Shown: positions 15,794 to 25,157, counted from the first letter of the stretch. The stretch is DNA of 64,000 nucleotides from Komagataeibacter melomenusus (GCF_013155395.1 NZ_JABJWC010000002.1:90661-154660), one strand, 5' to 3'. Numbers and translations are program-made. Notes: generated by a model from the sequence alone, not told the origin.

Positions 15794-16900
15794 ATGCAGC
15801 CTTACCGCCCCCTTGTCGCGGCCATTCCCGTGCGGAACGAGGCTGAGCGCATCGGCCCCTGCCTGCGCGCCCTCGCCCGCCAGCACGCGGCACGCCTGAC
15901 GCATGTTGTGCTGCTGCTCAACAACTGCACCGATGCGACATTGCCCGCCACGCAGGCCCTAAGCGGCCGTCTGCCTTTTGCCCTTCATGTCGTTGAACGC
16001 ACCTATCCGCCCCCGATCGCTCATGCTGGCACCGCACGCCGCGCGGCCATGGCGCGCGCGGCTGAACTTGCTGGGCCGGAGGGCATCGTGCTCACCACTG
16101 ATGCAGATGCCGTGGTGGCGGCTGACTGGCTTGCCAATACGCTTGCCGCTTTTGCCACAGGGGCCGATGCCGTATGTGGCCGCGCGCTGATCGACCCGGT
16201 GGAAGCCGCGCGCCTGCCCGCCTGCCTGCATGAAGATGACCGGGCGGAAACCGCCTATGCCACCCTGCTCGACCGGATCCATGACCTTGCCGATCCTGAT
16301 CCGCATGACCCATGGCCACGGCATGCCGAGCATTCCGGGGCCAGTATTGCGGTGCGGGTTGGCCTGTACCACCGCGCAGGCGGCATTCCCGCCATGCCCC
16401 TGGGCGAGGACCGGGGGTTTCTGGCGGCCCTGCGCCGCGTGGATGCCGCCATCCGCCATGCGCCTGATGTGTGGGTGAGCGTATCCGGCCGGATCGCGGG
16501 GCGCGCGCGGGGCGGCATGGCCGATACCATGGCCCGCCGCCTGGTCCGGCAGGATGAAATGCTCGATGAAAGCCTTGAACCTGCCATGACCTGCCTGCAT
16601 CGCGCCCAGGCCCGCGCGGCGCTGCGTGCCCTGTGGCGCCAGCCCGTGCGCCCCATGTCCTGGCTGGCACGGGCCGAAAGACTTGCTGGCCAGTTAATGC
16701 TGCCCGCCGCCACGCTTGTCGCGTCCTGCGCAGAACCGTTCTTTGGCCTGGCGTGGGATCGGGTCGAGGCTGCAAGCCCCCTCCTGCGCCGCCATCCTGT
16801 CAGGCGCGCGAGCCTTGCGGTCGAACACCAGCGCGCCGCCCGGATTGTGCTGCGCCTGCTGCATGCGCGGGCGCCAGCCCTGTCCGCGCTTGGTGGGTGA
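15794..16900 (+). CDS. Glycosyltransferase family 2 protein
   Basis: This 368-aa GT-A-fold protein starts with AAIPVRNEAERIGPCLRAL, the nucleotide-sugar binding start of GT2 enzymes. LTTDADAVVAADWL gives the metal-binding DxD (about 101-103), and PLGEDRGFLAALRR the ED motif (about 205-215). The C-terminal part is helical with no obvious transmembrane segments. Its start is close to the dead IS. It converges on the methyltransferase/PIG-L/acyl-CoA dehydrogenase operon, and the clustering suggests a shared glycoconjugate pathway. Confidence 0.85.
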   Translation: MQPYRPLVAAIPVRNEAERIGPCLRALARQHAARLTHVVLLLNNCTDATLPATQALSGRLPFALHVVERTYPPPIAHAGTARRAAMARAAELAGPEGIVLTTDADAVVAADWLANTLAAFATGADAVCGRALIDPVEAARLPACLHEDDRAETAYATLLDRIHDLADPDPHDPWPRHAEHSGASIAVRVGLYHRAGGIPAMPLGEDRGFLAALRRVDAAIRHAPDVWVSVSGRIAGRARGGMADTMARRLVRQDEMLDESLEPAMTCLHRAQARAALRALWRQPVRPMSWLARAERLAGQLMLPAATLVASCAEPFFGLAWDRVEAASPLLRRHPVRRASLAVEHQRAARIVLRLLHARAPALSALGG

Positions 16901-16952
16901 CGCAGGCATAAGCCAGCGTTCTTTGAAGCATGCCGAAAAAGGCTTTGCTTGG

Positions 16953-17555
16953 TTATCCGCCATTGCAACATGCGCCCAGCATGTCCAGCCGGTAACGGGC
17001 ATGATGTCGGGCATGTGTCACCCGCAGCCCGGCGGCATGGCAGGTTGCCGTGAAGAGGCGGGCGGCCTCGTTTCCATCGCACGGGGTATCGGTCGGGCCG
17101 GTCCAGTTGACCAGCACGATGGGGGCGTCCGCCTGCCGCACACGCAGGCAATGGGTGGCGAGCCGCGCAATATCGGCCCGCGAGAGAAAATACAGCAGTT
17201 CCGAAATCATGATCAGGTCACACGACGCTGCTGGCAGGTCAGGAAAGGCATCGGGCAACTGCCCCCGATAAAACGCTACCCCGTCCAGTCCCGCGCAGCG
17301 GCGGCGTGCCTGCGCAAGGGCAGTCTCGGCCACATCCACGGCCAGCAGATGATCGCATTGCCGCGCCAGCCGGGCGGTCATGATGCCGATGGAGCACCCG
17401 AGTTCCAGCGCGTGACGGAACCGCCTGCCCGCCAGCAGCGCAAGGGTGTGGCGGTATTTGTCGCGTTCATAGGGCCGGCTTGCCACGCCCCATGGATCGG
17501 GACTGGCAGCATGGATGCGCTCGAACACGGTGCGCGGCCAGCTTGCCCTGCTCAT
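16953..17555 (-). CDS. NodS-like SAM-dependent methyltransferase
   Basis: This 200-aa class I methyltransferase has a SAM-binding loop ALELGCSIGIMTARLA (about residues 47-62), the acidic LAVDVAE strand, and SCDLIMISELLYFL for motif post-I. An N-terminal DPWGVASRPYERDKY matches NodS-type N-methyltransferases, which act on a deacetylated amino sugar. That fits the adjacent PIG-L deacetylase, whose gene overlaps it by 4 bases. The actual acceptor is unknown. Confidence 0.85.
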   Translation of the reverse strand: MSRASWPRTVFERIHAASPDPWGVASRPYERDKYRHTLALLAGRRFRHALELGCSIGIMTARLARQCDHLLAVDVAETALAQARRRCAGLDGVAFYRGQLPDAFPDLPAASCDLIMISELLYFLSRADIARLATHCLRVRQADAPIVLVNWTGPTDTPCDGNEAARLFTATCHAAGLRVTHARHHARYRLDMLGACCNGG

Positions 17556-18280
17556 GGCGCGAGAAAAACCTCAAAATCCGTGACCAGCGCCGCCAGCAGG
17601 CTGGCAGGCAGGCTAAAGCCGGTGGGGTCATCGGTTATCAGGCCGCCATACTGGCTTTCATGCGCACTGACGGCGCGGGCCTTGAGCGCACGATAAGGGG
17701 TGATGTCAAGGCGCATTCCCACAGGTGGCCCGTGATCAAGATCCGTCTCCGCCGCCACAAGCCACCCCCACACCGGATAGGTCAGCAGGGGCAGGGCATG
17801 ACAGCGGTGCAGGGCCAGGCCCATTTTCCAAACGGCTTCATGATCGCAATGCGGATCAAGCCGCGAGGGCGCGAAAACCGTGGTACAGCCGTGCCGCACG
17901 GCCAGGCTGGCCAGTTCCTGCACGATACGGTCGAAAACCGGCCCCTCATGCGCGGTAGCGGCGTCGGGCTGGTTGAGAAAGACCACACGCTCCGGCCCCA
18001 GCCCCAGGCAGGCTACAGCATGCAGAACCTCCTGCCGCCGCTGTTGCCGCAGGCGCGTGGCAGGCCACTGGCGCGAGTGGGGGTGCGAGGCCGCGCCATC
18101 CGTCACGATAACGACAACAGGCGGCCGCCCGGCCTGGCAGCACGCGGCAATCAGGCCGCCACAGCCCAGGCTTTCATCATCGGCATGCGGGGCCAGGATC
18201 AGGGCCGTGCCGGGCACAATATCAGGCAGCGGGGCCAGTGGCAGGTTGCGCCACGCCGCGTGCAGGCTGCCCGCTTTCAT
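17552..18280 (-). CDS. PIG-L family deacetylase
   Basis: A 242-aa zinc-dependent deacetylase of the PIG-L/LmbE family. The hallmark AP-H-x-D-D motif is present as LAPHADDESLGCGG (about residues 29-42), with the catalytic HxDD, and DPHCDHEAVW supplies the second metal-binding His block. Members remove N-acetyl groups from GlcNAc-type substrates. Its ATG overlaps the acyl-CoA dehydrogenase stop (ATGA), and its own end overlaps the methyltransferase start. The ATG at 18280 is preferred over 18340. Confidence 0.9.
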   Translation of the reverse strand: MKAGSLHAAWRNLPLAPLPDIVPGTALILAPHADDESLGCGGLIAACCQAGRPPVVVIVTDGAASHPHSRQWPATRLRQQRRQEVLHAVACLGLGPERVVFLNQPDAATAHEGPVFDRIVQELASLAVRHGCTTVFAPSRLDPHCDHEAVWKMGLALHRCHALPLLTYPVWGWLVAAETDLDHGPPVGMRLDITPYRALKARAVSAHESQYGGLITDDPTGFSLPASLLAALVTDFEVFLAP

Positions 18281-19392
18281 GGCAGAGCCGCCGCCGCAGG
18301 CGGCAGGTCGCGCTGCATGAACCATGCAGCCGCCTCGCATAATGTTTCATCAGGGGCGGGCTGGCGCAGGTAGGTGGCCAGATCGCGGGTCAGCCGTTCT
18401 GCCACGTTGGTCTTGATGAAGGCCGAAAGCCCCAGCCCGCGCTGGACCAGTTCAATCACGTCCAGCCCTGCCCGCTCTACGGCAATGCGCGCCAGATTGA
18501 CGGTGGCGACAATATCGCCCGCGTCGTAGCGATCCTGTGCGGTGGCAACCAGCGCGGCCTTGCGTGTCCAGCCCAGGGCGGTCTGGGCGGCAATCAGCGC
18601 ATGGCCGATCCGCGCCAGCTGGGCCGGGGCCTGCGCCCGCCCCCGTGCGGCAAGCTGTTCGCGCAGCACGGTGGTGAGCCTTTCAATCCCGCCAAGGGCT
18701 ACGGCCATGGGCCGCCATGCTCCGGCTGAAAATTCAGGCTGGCGCAGATAGTCGCCCGCCTGCCCGATCAGGCTGTCCGGAGATACGCAAAGCCCCTCGA
18801 AATCGCACTGCCCCGTGCCTGCGCCCCGCATGCCGCTCAGCCCGCCGATGGAAGGATGGATGACACACCCCTGCCCCACCGCCACAAGCAGCATGCCCGT
18901 CGTGCCCGCCTGCGTGCGGGCCGTCACCAGTGCCCGCGTGACATGACCCACGCCAGAAGCAAAGGCTTTCTGCCCATGCAGGATCAGGCCCTGCGCGGTC
19001 TGGTCCATATGCACGGGGCGCGCGCCATCGGTCACCCATACGCCAAGGAGCGCGCCCGCGCGCACATCGGCCGCAAGGGCGGCGTACTGGGCCGGCGTGC
19101 CGTAGCGGCTGACAAGGCGCAGGGCGTTGACATGCCCTTCCACCACACGGCCAAGCGCCAGGCTGCCCTGCCCCACCAGTTGCAACAGGCGCAGCAGGCC
19201 CGCCGCGGCCGCCTCCGGCGCGGCATCGGGCCAGCAGCCGCCAAGCGCCAATGGCAGCGCTGCGGACAGGACGCCAAGTTGCCGCAGCCGCGCCAGTCCG
19301 TGCGTGGGAAAAACCGCCTGCGCATCATTCGCGCTGGCTTCCGCCTCGAGTTCGGCACGGCAGGCCATCAGGGCCTCGAAGGGAAAACTCAT
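18277..19392 (-). CDS. Acyl-CoA dehydrogenase family protein
   Basis: The 371-aa sequence follows acyl-CoA dehydrogenase order: an all-helical N-terminal half, a middle beta domain (GVWVTDGA, FASGVGHVTRALVTAR, SGMRGAGTGQCDFEG) and a helical C-terminal domain. The usual catalytic Glu context is not clear, so it may be a non-canonical member acting on another substrate. It heads a tightly overlapping operon with a PIG-L deacetylase and a methyltransferase, which argues against simple beta-oxidation. Confidence 0.8.
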   Translation of the reverse strand: MSFPFEALMACRAELEAEASANDAQAVFPTHGLARLRQLGVLSAALPLALGGCWPDAAPEAAAAGLLRLLQLVGQGSLALGRVVEGHVNALRLVSRYGTPAQYAALAADVRAGALLGVWVTDGARPVHMDQTAQGLILHGQKAFASGVGHVTRALVTARTQAGTTGMLLVAVGQGCVIHPSIGGLSGMRGAGTGQCDFEGLCVSPDSLIGQAGDYLRQPEFSAGAWRPMAVALGGIERLTTVLREQLAARGRAQAPAQLARIGHALIAAQTALGWTRKAALVATAQDRYDAGDIVATVNLARIAVERAGLDVIELVQRGLGLSAFIKTNVAERLTRDLATYLRQPAPDETLCEAAAWFMQRDLPPAAAALP

Positions 19393-19531
19393 GCAGGCAG
19401 GCTCCGTATTTCCGAAAAAGCAGGAAAACGCAGCAACCCGTCAGCACCGTTTCCCTGCCTGAACAAACAGCACCGGCACGCGATTGGTTCCCCTCACATC
19501 ACGCAGGCCATGCCCTGCACCGCCAGTCCGG

Positions 19532-20905
19532 TTATCGCCGCCCCACGATATCCGCCACTTTCACGGCATAGCGGTCCGTCATGCCCGATACGAAATCGGT
19601 CAGCGCATGCAGCGCGTCATAGGCGTTGGTGACATGGGCGACCGGCAGCCGCAATGCGCGCACCACCTGCGCGTGATAGGCGCTCAGCCGGGTGCTGTCC
19701 CATTCCACGGCCCGCAATTCATTCAGTAATGGCAGAAGCCCATCCAGAATGCGGTAGACGACGTTGCGCCCGTAAACCTCGAGTTCCGTCTTGCGTGCCG
19801 CGTTGAAGATCTCGGTCCGCGCCACCTGCCGTATGGCCTGGAATTCCGCCCCAAGCCGTGATGCCTCGACCAGCGAACGCGGGAAGTCTCCCTCCATGAT
19901 GGCATCGTAATTCTCACGAAACGCCTCCACGCAGGCGGCAATCGCGCCGCTGATGGCCTTGGCGCGGTAGATGGAGACAATATCGGCCCGGCTGCGTTCA
20001 GGGTAATCCCTGCGCGAGCGGGTCGTGAGCGCGCCAAGCAGGGTGGTTGCCACCTCGAAGCTGATATCTTCCGAAAGGTAGGCATCTTCCAAGTCCATGA
20101 TATTGTAGCAGATGTCATCTGCCGCCTCCATCAGGAAGGCCAGCGGGTGCCGCCGCCACCATGAGCCGACAACCCGCCCGCTGGCATCAAGCACATCCGT
20201 GCGCCGCAGGCCAAGTGCCGTGGCGACATGCGCGAAAGTCGGCACGTCATTCTCGAAAAAACCGTATTTCTTGAGACCGATATAGGGCGTGCCGTCCACC
20301 ACGCCCCCGACCCCCGCCTCCAGCCGGACAGGTGCTGAAACCGGATATTTTGTAAAGGCCCCCAGTGAACCCAGCGCAAGCCGCATCCCGCCCCTGTTGC
20401 GATACATCTCGGTGCGCGTGAGAATGCGAAAACCCTGCGCATTCCCCTCAAAGGCATTGAATTCGATACGCTGCGCGGGCGTGATCTCGCCCATGATATC
20501 GTGGCCTGCCGCAAATTTTTCCTTGAACCATGATCCGATGGCCTCCTCCCCGGAATGGCCGAAAGGCGGGTTGCCGATATCATGCGCCATGCAGGCCGTC
20601 TGCACGAGGCCCGCAACGACCTTGACCTCATCAGCCGTGAGGGCCTTGAGGTCATCGGCCAGCCATGAGCCCACCTCGGTGCCCAGCGAGTGCCCCACCG
20701 TCGCGGCCTCAAGGCTGTGGATCAGGCGGTGGTGCACATGGTCGTTATCATAAAGCGGGTGAACCTGGGTCTTGTTCGCGAGCCTGCGGAAAGGCGGCGA
20801 AAACAGGATACGGTCCATGTCCTGCATATAGGCGGGGCGGTGTTTTTCCTGCCTGTAGTCGGGGTCGTTGAGGCGTTCGGTCCTGAGAAGCGTGTTCCAC
20901 TGCAT
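19532..20905 (-). CDS. dgt: dGTP triphosphohydrolase (dNTPase), HD-domain
   Basis: This 457-aa protein is a deoxynucleoside triphosphate triphosphohydrolase, which hydrolyses dGTP to deoxyguanosine and PPPi to balance dNTP pools. The N-terminus has RPAYMQDMDRILFSPPFRRL and TQVHPL, typical of Dgt. The HD metal site is built from RLIHSLEA (His near residue 63) and CMAHDIGNPPFGH (HD at about 108-109). YPVSAP and FMEAADDICYNIMDLEDA follow the family. It lies 140 nt upstream of the acyl-CoA dehydrogenase gene. Confidence 0.9.
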   Translation of the reverse strand: MQWNTLLRTERLNDPDYRQEKHRPAYMQDMDRILFSPPFRRLANKTQVHPLYDNDHVHHRLIHSLEAATVGHSLGTEVGSWLADDLKALTADEVKVVAGLVQTACMAHDIGNPPFGHSGEEAIGSWFKEKFAAGHDIMGEITPAQRIEFNAFEGNAQGFRILTRTEMYRNRGGMRLALGSLGAFTKYPVSAPVRLEAGVGGVVDGTPYIGLKKYGFFENDVPTFAHVATALGLRRTDVLDASGRVVGSWWRRHPLAFLMEAADDICYNIMDLEDAYLSEDISFEVATTLLGALTTRSRRDYPERSRADIVSIYRAKAISGAIAACVEAFRENYDAIMEGDFPRSLVEASRLGAEFQAIRQVARTEIFNAARKTELEVYGRNVVYRILDGLLPLLNELRAVEWDSTRLSAYHAQVVRALRLPVAHVTNAYDALHALTDFVSGMTDRYAVKVADIVGRR

Positions 20906-21029
20906 GCCCGGTCAATCCCTGGTGGCAATCTGCCTGCCATCATCCGTGCTCCCCCCATGCCGGTCAAGCCGCCTGCCCGCATGTAACGGAAAAAGCACGA
21001 TAATCGGGTCCGCGCAGGCCCGTATGCGC

Positions 21030-21152
21030 TCACTCCTCGCCACCCGACCCGAACAGGAATTCAATCGCCCACATGGCCAGCCGCATCACCGCCCATGTTA
21101 AAAAACACAGCAGGATGCCATTACGGATTACGATGGAAATCTGATAAATCAT
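21030..21152 (-). CDS. 40-aa membrane micropeptide
   Basis: The product reads as a short N-terminal stretch (MIYQISIVIRNGILL), one or two hydrophobic segments with TWAVMRLAMWAIEFLF, and a GSGGEE tail. It follows the 84-aa gene on the same strand with an 11-nt gap, which supports an operon. No clear Shine-Dalgarno is visible and no family is known. It is too short for ordinary gene callers. Confidence 0.45.
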   Translation of the reverse strand: MIYQISIVIRNGILLCFLTWAVMRLAMWAIEFLFGSGGEE

Positions 21153-21163
21153 ATTCCACTGGG

Positions 21164-21418
21164 TCACGCGTTATCGTTCCTTCCCGCCAGGCATTCTCTG
21201 TTCATGGTAGGCGTGTGCACCCTTGCGCCTTGATTTGCCAGCATTTCCTGCCTCACCTGCTTTGCGCGCGCCCGTGGCGGGGCCTCTCCTGCCAGCATAC
21301 AGGCTGCCATTGCAAAAGTATATGTTTCGTTATCGCAACGCATGTGTGGAGCCGGGGGTATGGGCTTTTCCAGCAATGCTTTAGCGGATGGTAGGGGTGC
21401 ATTTTTTTCATGCGACAT
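21164..21418 (-). CDS. Hypothetical 84-aa protein
   Basis: An open frame starting ATG 21418 with no known motif. It is rich in Ala and Pro with charged patches (MSHEKNAPL, RARAKQVRQEM) and four Cys. A weak AGG precedes the ATG too closely, so coding is uncertain. It is included because the next gene begins 11 nt after its stop and no competing frame looks better. Confidence 0.35.
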   Translation of the reverse strand: MSHEKNAPLPSAKALLEKPIPPAPHMRCDNETYTFAMAACMLAGEAPPRARAKQVRQEMLANQGARVHTPTMNRECLAGRNDNA

Positions 21419-21593
21419 CCTGTCATAACAACCTTAAACCTGCTTGCATGTGTAGGTCGGCACATCCGTGATGAAGAAAGACCGGACGGCAGGGGCCCTG
21501 GCTCCTGCCGTTGCTGTTTTACCCCCCCTTATTTGCCTGCGCGCATGATCGTAACGGTTTTCCTTGCCACCCGTTCGTGGCAGGCTGGGCGGC

Positions 21594-22079
21594 ATGAAAC
21601 CCAACCTGTTGATCAGTGGCTGCCTTGCGGGCCTGCCGGTGCGCTATGATGGCTCGGCCCGCCCCCTGATGGAGCACAGTCTGGCGCGATGGCGGGCGGA
21701 AGGGCGTGTGACGGTTGCCTGCCCCGAAACGCAGGCAGGCCTCATGACTCCCCGCGCCCCGGCTGAAATTGCGCAGGGGCGCGATGGTGTAGCGGTGCTT
21801 GACGGGTGGGGCTGCGTTCATGAAGCGACAGGGCAGGATGTATCGGCCCCGTTTGTAGCGGGCGCCCATCTTGCCCTGGCCATGGCCCGGCAGCATCACT
21901 GCGCTCTGGCGCTGCTTATGGATGGCAGCCCGTCATGTGGCAGCAGTTTTATTTATGATGGCACGTTTACCGGCACGCGCCATGCCGGGATGGGGGTGAC
22001 CACGGCTCTTTTACGCCGCCATGGGGTGGCCGTTTACGCGCCCGCGCAATTTGCGCTGCTCGCAGCCAGAATGGATTGA
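21594..22079 (+). CDS. DUF523 domain protein
   Basis: The 161-aa protein shows the DUF523 pattern: LISGCLAGLPVRYDGSARP near the start, VACPETQAGLMTPR, then LLMDGSPSCGSS and GVTTALLRRHGV. The paired Cys residues in GCL, ACPE and SPSCGS are conserved in the family and may bind a metal or an iron-sulfur cluster. Its function is unestablished. It starts 46 bases past a T-rich stretch and is monocistronic by spacing. Confidence 0.85.
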   Translation: MKPNLLISGCLAGLPVRYDGSARPLMEHSLARWRAEGRVTVACPETQAGLMTPRAPAEIAQGRDGVAVLDGWGCVHEATGQDVSAPFVAGAHLALAMARQHHCALALLMDGSPSCGSSFIYDGTFTGTRHAGMGVTTALLRRHGVAVYAPAQFALLAARMD

Positions 22080-22435
22080 GTGCTCCTGCACGCTGCCCGC
22101 ACACGGGGCATGGTTTGATGCCCTGTAACAGATACGCGCCAGAACCGTCTTCCTGCTGACAGGAGTTTTCCGGATTGGCTTTTGAGACACGCCCCGTTCA
22201 TGCCGGTTCTGCCTGCCGTTACGTTTGGTCAGGTTTCTTTACGCAGTGTATGGCAGATGTCGCGTATCATGGAACCTGCGGTCCCGGCTTGCCCGGCCAT
22301 CCACCTGCGCCGGGACCGCACCCGCCGGATGCGCGTCATGCCTTTGCACGCGGCGCATGGCTGTCGCAACGGGGCGCCGCTACGGCACAATCTTGCCTGC
22401 CTGCTGGCCCGCAGCCTGATGGGAAGCCTGCCGCC
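22080..22435. other. Intergenic region without a gene
   Basis: About 355 bases follow the DUF523 stop and precede a small lipoprotein. Open frames here are GC-driven and carry no motifs. Confidence 0.4.
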
Positions 22436-22621
22436 ATGCGTCTGCTCCCGCGTTTTCTCATGCTTCTTGCCTGCATTGCTGGCCTTGCCGCCTGCGCTGA
22501 CCACAATCCGCGCCTTGATGATAACGCGCGCGCCGCAGCGGATCATGGCAATGGTGGCCCGCAGGGTGAGTGGGGCAGCCTGGGCGGTGGCTGGAGCGGA
22601 CCCGGTAACATGGGCTGGTAG
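22436..22621 (+). CDS. Small lipoprotein, Gly-rich C-terminus
   Basis: A 61-aa lipoprotein: MRLLPRFLMLLACIAG then LAAC at the lipobox. The mature tail is low-complexity (Gly, Asn, Ala, Trp) and ends in WSGPGNMGW. No homologue is recognised. Confidence 0.55.
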   Translation: MRLLPRFLMLLACIAGLAACADHNPRLDDNARAAADHGNGGPQGEWGSLGGGWSGPGNMGW

Positions 22622-22746
22622 AACCCGCTTTTATTGCCATGACATGAATAATATATAATCCATCTGAAACACAAAAACGGCCTCTGCACATAATGCCGTT
22701 ACATTGACCCCTTACAGGTATTGCAAAACCACCCGAGGTCTTGCCA

Positions 22747-23064
22747 ATGCCCAGAAGAATCACCATCGCGGCCCTGTCCGTCACGATGCTCGCCGCAGTC
22801 CCCCGGCCTGCGGCAAGCCACAGCTATCATATTGGCCTGCCCGCGCGGTTGCATGCGCATAACCATGTCAATTCGGTCTATGGCTACATGGCGGGGCATA
22901 GCGCTGCCATCCCCCGGCAGAGCAGCCGTTACCGCAACATCGAGGCCCGATGCGAGGGCCGTTCGCTCGGTAGCGATTCTACGGCCACGACCATCGGGAT
23001 CAGCCAGGCCTCGCACCGTAACTTCTTTGCAGAATGCATGACACAGGCTGGCGCGTGGCAATAA
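22747..23064 (+). CDS. Secreted hypothetical protein
   Basis: A 105-aa precursor with a signal peptide (RRITIAALSVTMLAAV, cleavage near PAASH). The mature part has HSYHIGLPARLHAHN, two Cys residues (about 71 and 97) and a small aromatic tail. It precedes the TPMT-like gene by 87 nt. No known domain is seen, and the fold could be a small secreted disulfide protein. Confidence 0.6.
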   Translation: MPRRITIAALSVTMLAAVPRPAASHSYHIGLPARLHAHNHVNSVYGYMAGHSAAIPRQSSRYRNIEARCEGRSLGSDSTATTIGISQASHRNFFAECMTQAGAWQ

Positions 23065-23151
23065 GGGGCCAGCCTGTGGCAACCGGTCTGTTCACGCCAT
23101 AGGTAACGCGCTACCACAGGCAGCATGAATCCGGGCATAAAGGCAGACAGG

Positions 23152-23805
23152 ATGGATGAAGCTTTCTGGCAGGCGAAGTGGGAACGCGGCGAGACCGGCT
23201 TTCATGAACCCCGCCCCAACGCCCTGCTCACCCGCTATCTGCCAGCCCTGCACCTGCCTGCGGGCGCGCGGGTTTTCGTGCCCCTGTGTGGCATGAGCCT
23301 CGATATTCACTGGCTGCTGGCGCAGGGCTACGGCGTGGCGGGCTGCGAACTCAGCCGCATTGCCGTAACACGCCTCTTTGCAGCACTGGGTCTGGTGCCG
23401 CATGTTACACCCTGCGGCGCGCTTGATCGCTTCGAGGCGGGCAAACTCTGCGTTTTTGCTGGCAATATCCTTGACCTGACCCCACAACAGCTTGGAGCGG
23501 TGGATGCCGTCTATGATCGCGCGGCGCTGATCGCCCTGCCCGCGCCCATGCGGGTGGCCTATGCCCGCCACCTCGTTGCCCTGACCCACAGCGCGCCGCA
23601 ATTGCTCATCTGCCTGGAATATGACCAGTCATGCCGCGCAGGGCCGCCCTTTGCGGTGGATGAAACGATGGTGCGCCAGTATTATGCCGGAACTCTGCTG
23701 CCAGCGCGCATCGCCCGGCAGGCCGTGCCCGGCGGCCTGAAAGGCGCCTGCCCGGCATGGGAAAGCGTATGGACCCTCACACCCTGCCCTGGGCCCGCAC
23801 CATAG
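23152..23805 (+). CDS. tpm: Thiopurine S-methyltransferase (TPMT) family protein
   Basis: The 217-aa protein starts MDEAFWQAKWERGETGFHEP, a signature of bacterial TPMTs, and continues with ARVFVPLCGMSLDIHWLL (SAM-binding) and a GAVDAVYDRAALIALP block. TPMTs methylate thiols and, in bacteria, also tellurite, selenium or other toxic compounds. An earlier ATG at 23125 is possible but less family-like. It stands alone between two short-protein genes. Confidence 0.9.
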   Translation: MDEAFWQAKWERGETGFHEPRPNALLTRYLPALHLPAGARVFVPLCGMSLDIHWLLAQGYGVAGCELSRIAVTRLFAALGLVPHVTPCGALDRFEAGKLCVFAGNILDLTPQQLGAVDAVYDRAALIALPAPMRVAYARHLVALTHSAPQLLICLEYDQSCRAGPPFAVDETMVRQYYAGTLLPARIARQAVPGGLKGACPAWESVWTLTPCPGPAP

Positions 23806-23821
23806 CGTCGCCGCCCGTCAA

Positions 23822-24058
23822 TTACTTGCCGGACGGATTGCCCGTTGCAATCCACAATACGAGCGCCGGAATAAAGAAATACAGCGCCGTGGCCGCCAGC
23901 ATCCAGGGCATGAGGAAAGACATGTCGGTATGCAGCACGTAGCGACACACCAGGTTGGCAAGCCCCAGCATGAGCACCACGCACAGGCAGGCGCACAGGT
24001 TCATGACCAGTGTGCGCTCCGCGTTGATTTGCCGGACGTGTTCTATAATCGATCGCAT
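23822..24058 (-). CDS. Small two-pass membrane protein
   Basis: The 78-aa protein has two predicted transmembrane helices (LVMNLCACLCVVLMLGLANL and MPWMLAATALYFFIPALVLW) and a short charged N-terminus (MRSIIEHVRQINAERT). It is convergent with the TPMT gene, 17 nt apart. A longer frame reaching 24328 lacks support. Function unknown. Confidence 0.55.
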   Translation of the reverse strand: MRSIIEHVRQINAERTLVMNLCACLCVVLMLGLANLVCRYVLHTDMSFLMPWMLAATALYFFIPALVLWIATGNPSGK

Positions 24059-24552
24059 GGTTCCGCCTGTATCCGTATGGTGCCTGTCCGTTGGTGCCGG
24101 GGCCTGCCCCCATGCCCGGCCCCGTGTTGCCCCTTCTATAAAGGCCGCTGCGCCGGAAGTCACTTCCATGGGCAGGCGCGCGAAACAGGGTGCGTGAGGG
24201 GCTGCCTGCCTTCCGCCGGTTCTTTTGCTGTAGCGTGCGGACATGTTAACACGTGCGTCGCTTACGGCCACGGATCTCGCGCGCGTTCTCGGGCAGGGCA
24301 CGGATTGCGTCAAGCTGCTTGACTGCAATGGCGTGGGGATGGGGTCATGGCTGCCATTTTCCTGCCACTGTCGGCGTGACAGGATTCAGGCAACGCCGTC
24401 TTTTTGGCAGGCCAGCCCGCGGGCAGGCTTCAAGGCCCGGAAACGGAGCGTTTCCAATTTTGGCGTATCGGCAGGCGCATGGGGCCGTATTGTTGGGGCT
24501 CCTGCCGGGCAGCCCGGCAGCGCAACATGAAACATAGCGGAAGGTCATGACT
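24059..24552. other. Intergenic region before wrbA
   Basis: About 490 bases without a supportable gene. Plus-strand frames such as 24243-24530 have no motif. Near 24511-24529 an 8-bp GC hairpin (CTGCCGGG/CCCGGCAG) precedes the wrbA Shine-Dalgarno and may affect its expression. Confidence 0.35.
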
Positions 24553-25152
24553 ATGCCCAAGGTTCTCGTACTGTATTACTCATCCTACGGCCATGTGGAA
24601 ACAATGGCCCATGCCGTGGCCGAAGGCGTGCGCGAGGCCGGGCTGGAGGCCGTGGTCAAGCGCGTGCCTGAACTCGTGCCTGAGGAAGTTGCCAAAAACC
24701 ATCATTTCAAGACCGGGCAGAGTGCCCCGCTGGCCACCACGGCGGAACTGCCGGAATATGATGCGATCATCGTGGGTGCGCCCACCCGCTTTGGCCGCCT
24801 GCCATCGCAGATGGCCAATTTCTGGGACCAGACCGGCGGCCTGTGGCTCAAGGGCGCGCTGGTCGGCAAGGTGGGCGCGGTGTTCACCTCCACCGCATCG
24901 CAGCATGGCGGGCAGGAAACCACGCTGTTCTCGCTGATGTCGAACCTCTTGCACCACGGCATGGTCATTACCGGCCTGCCCTACAGCTTTCAGGGCCAGC
25001 TCCGGGTTGATGAAGTAACAGGGGGTGCGCCTTATGGCGCCACCACCATCGCGGCGGGCGACGGTTCGCGCCAGCCCAGCCCCACCGAGCTTGATGGGGC
25101 GCATTACCTTGGCCAGCATGTGGCGGGCCTTGCACGCAAGCTCACCGCCTGA
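24553..25152 (+). CDS. wrbA: NAD(P)H:quinone oxidoreductase WrbA
   Basis: The 199-aa flavodoxin-like protein reduces quinones by two electrons, limiting semiquinone radicals. [17 protein letters not shown] is the FMN phosphate loop, [18 protein letters not shown] the middle flavin block, and [12 protein letters not shown] and [14 protein letters not shown] are WrbA-type loops. The start at 24553 matches the usual [10 protein letters not shown] beginning and gives 8-nt spacing from AAGG; ATG 24547 is only 6 bases earlier. It is convergent with the LysR gene. Confidence 0.9.
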   Translation: MPKVLVLYYSSYGHVETMAHAVAEGVREAGLEAVVKRVPELVPEEVAKNHHFKTGQSAPLATTAELPEYDAIIVGAPTRFGRLPSQMANFWDQTGGLWLKGALVGKVGAVFTSTASQHGGQETTLFSLMSNLLHHGMVITGLPYSFQGQLRVDEVTGGAPYGATTIAAGDGSRQPSPTELDGAHYLGQHVAGLARKLTA

Positions 25153-25157
25153 TCGCC

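Noticed and set aside
24243..24530. A plus frame of 95 codons before wrbA
   Set aside because: It has no motif, runs into the wrbA leader hairpin and looks non-coding.
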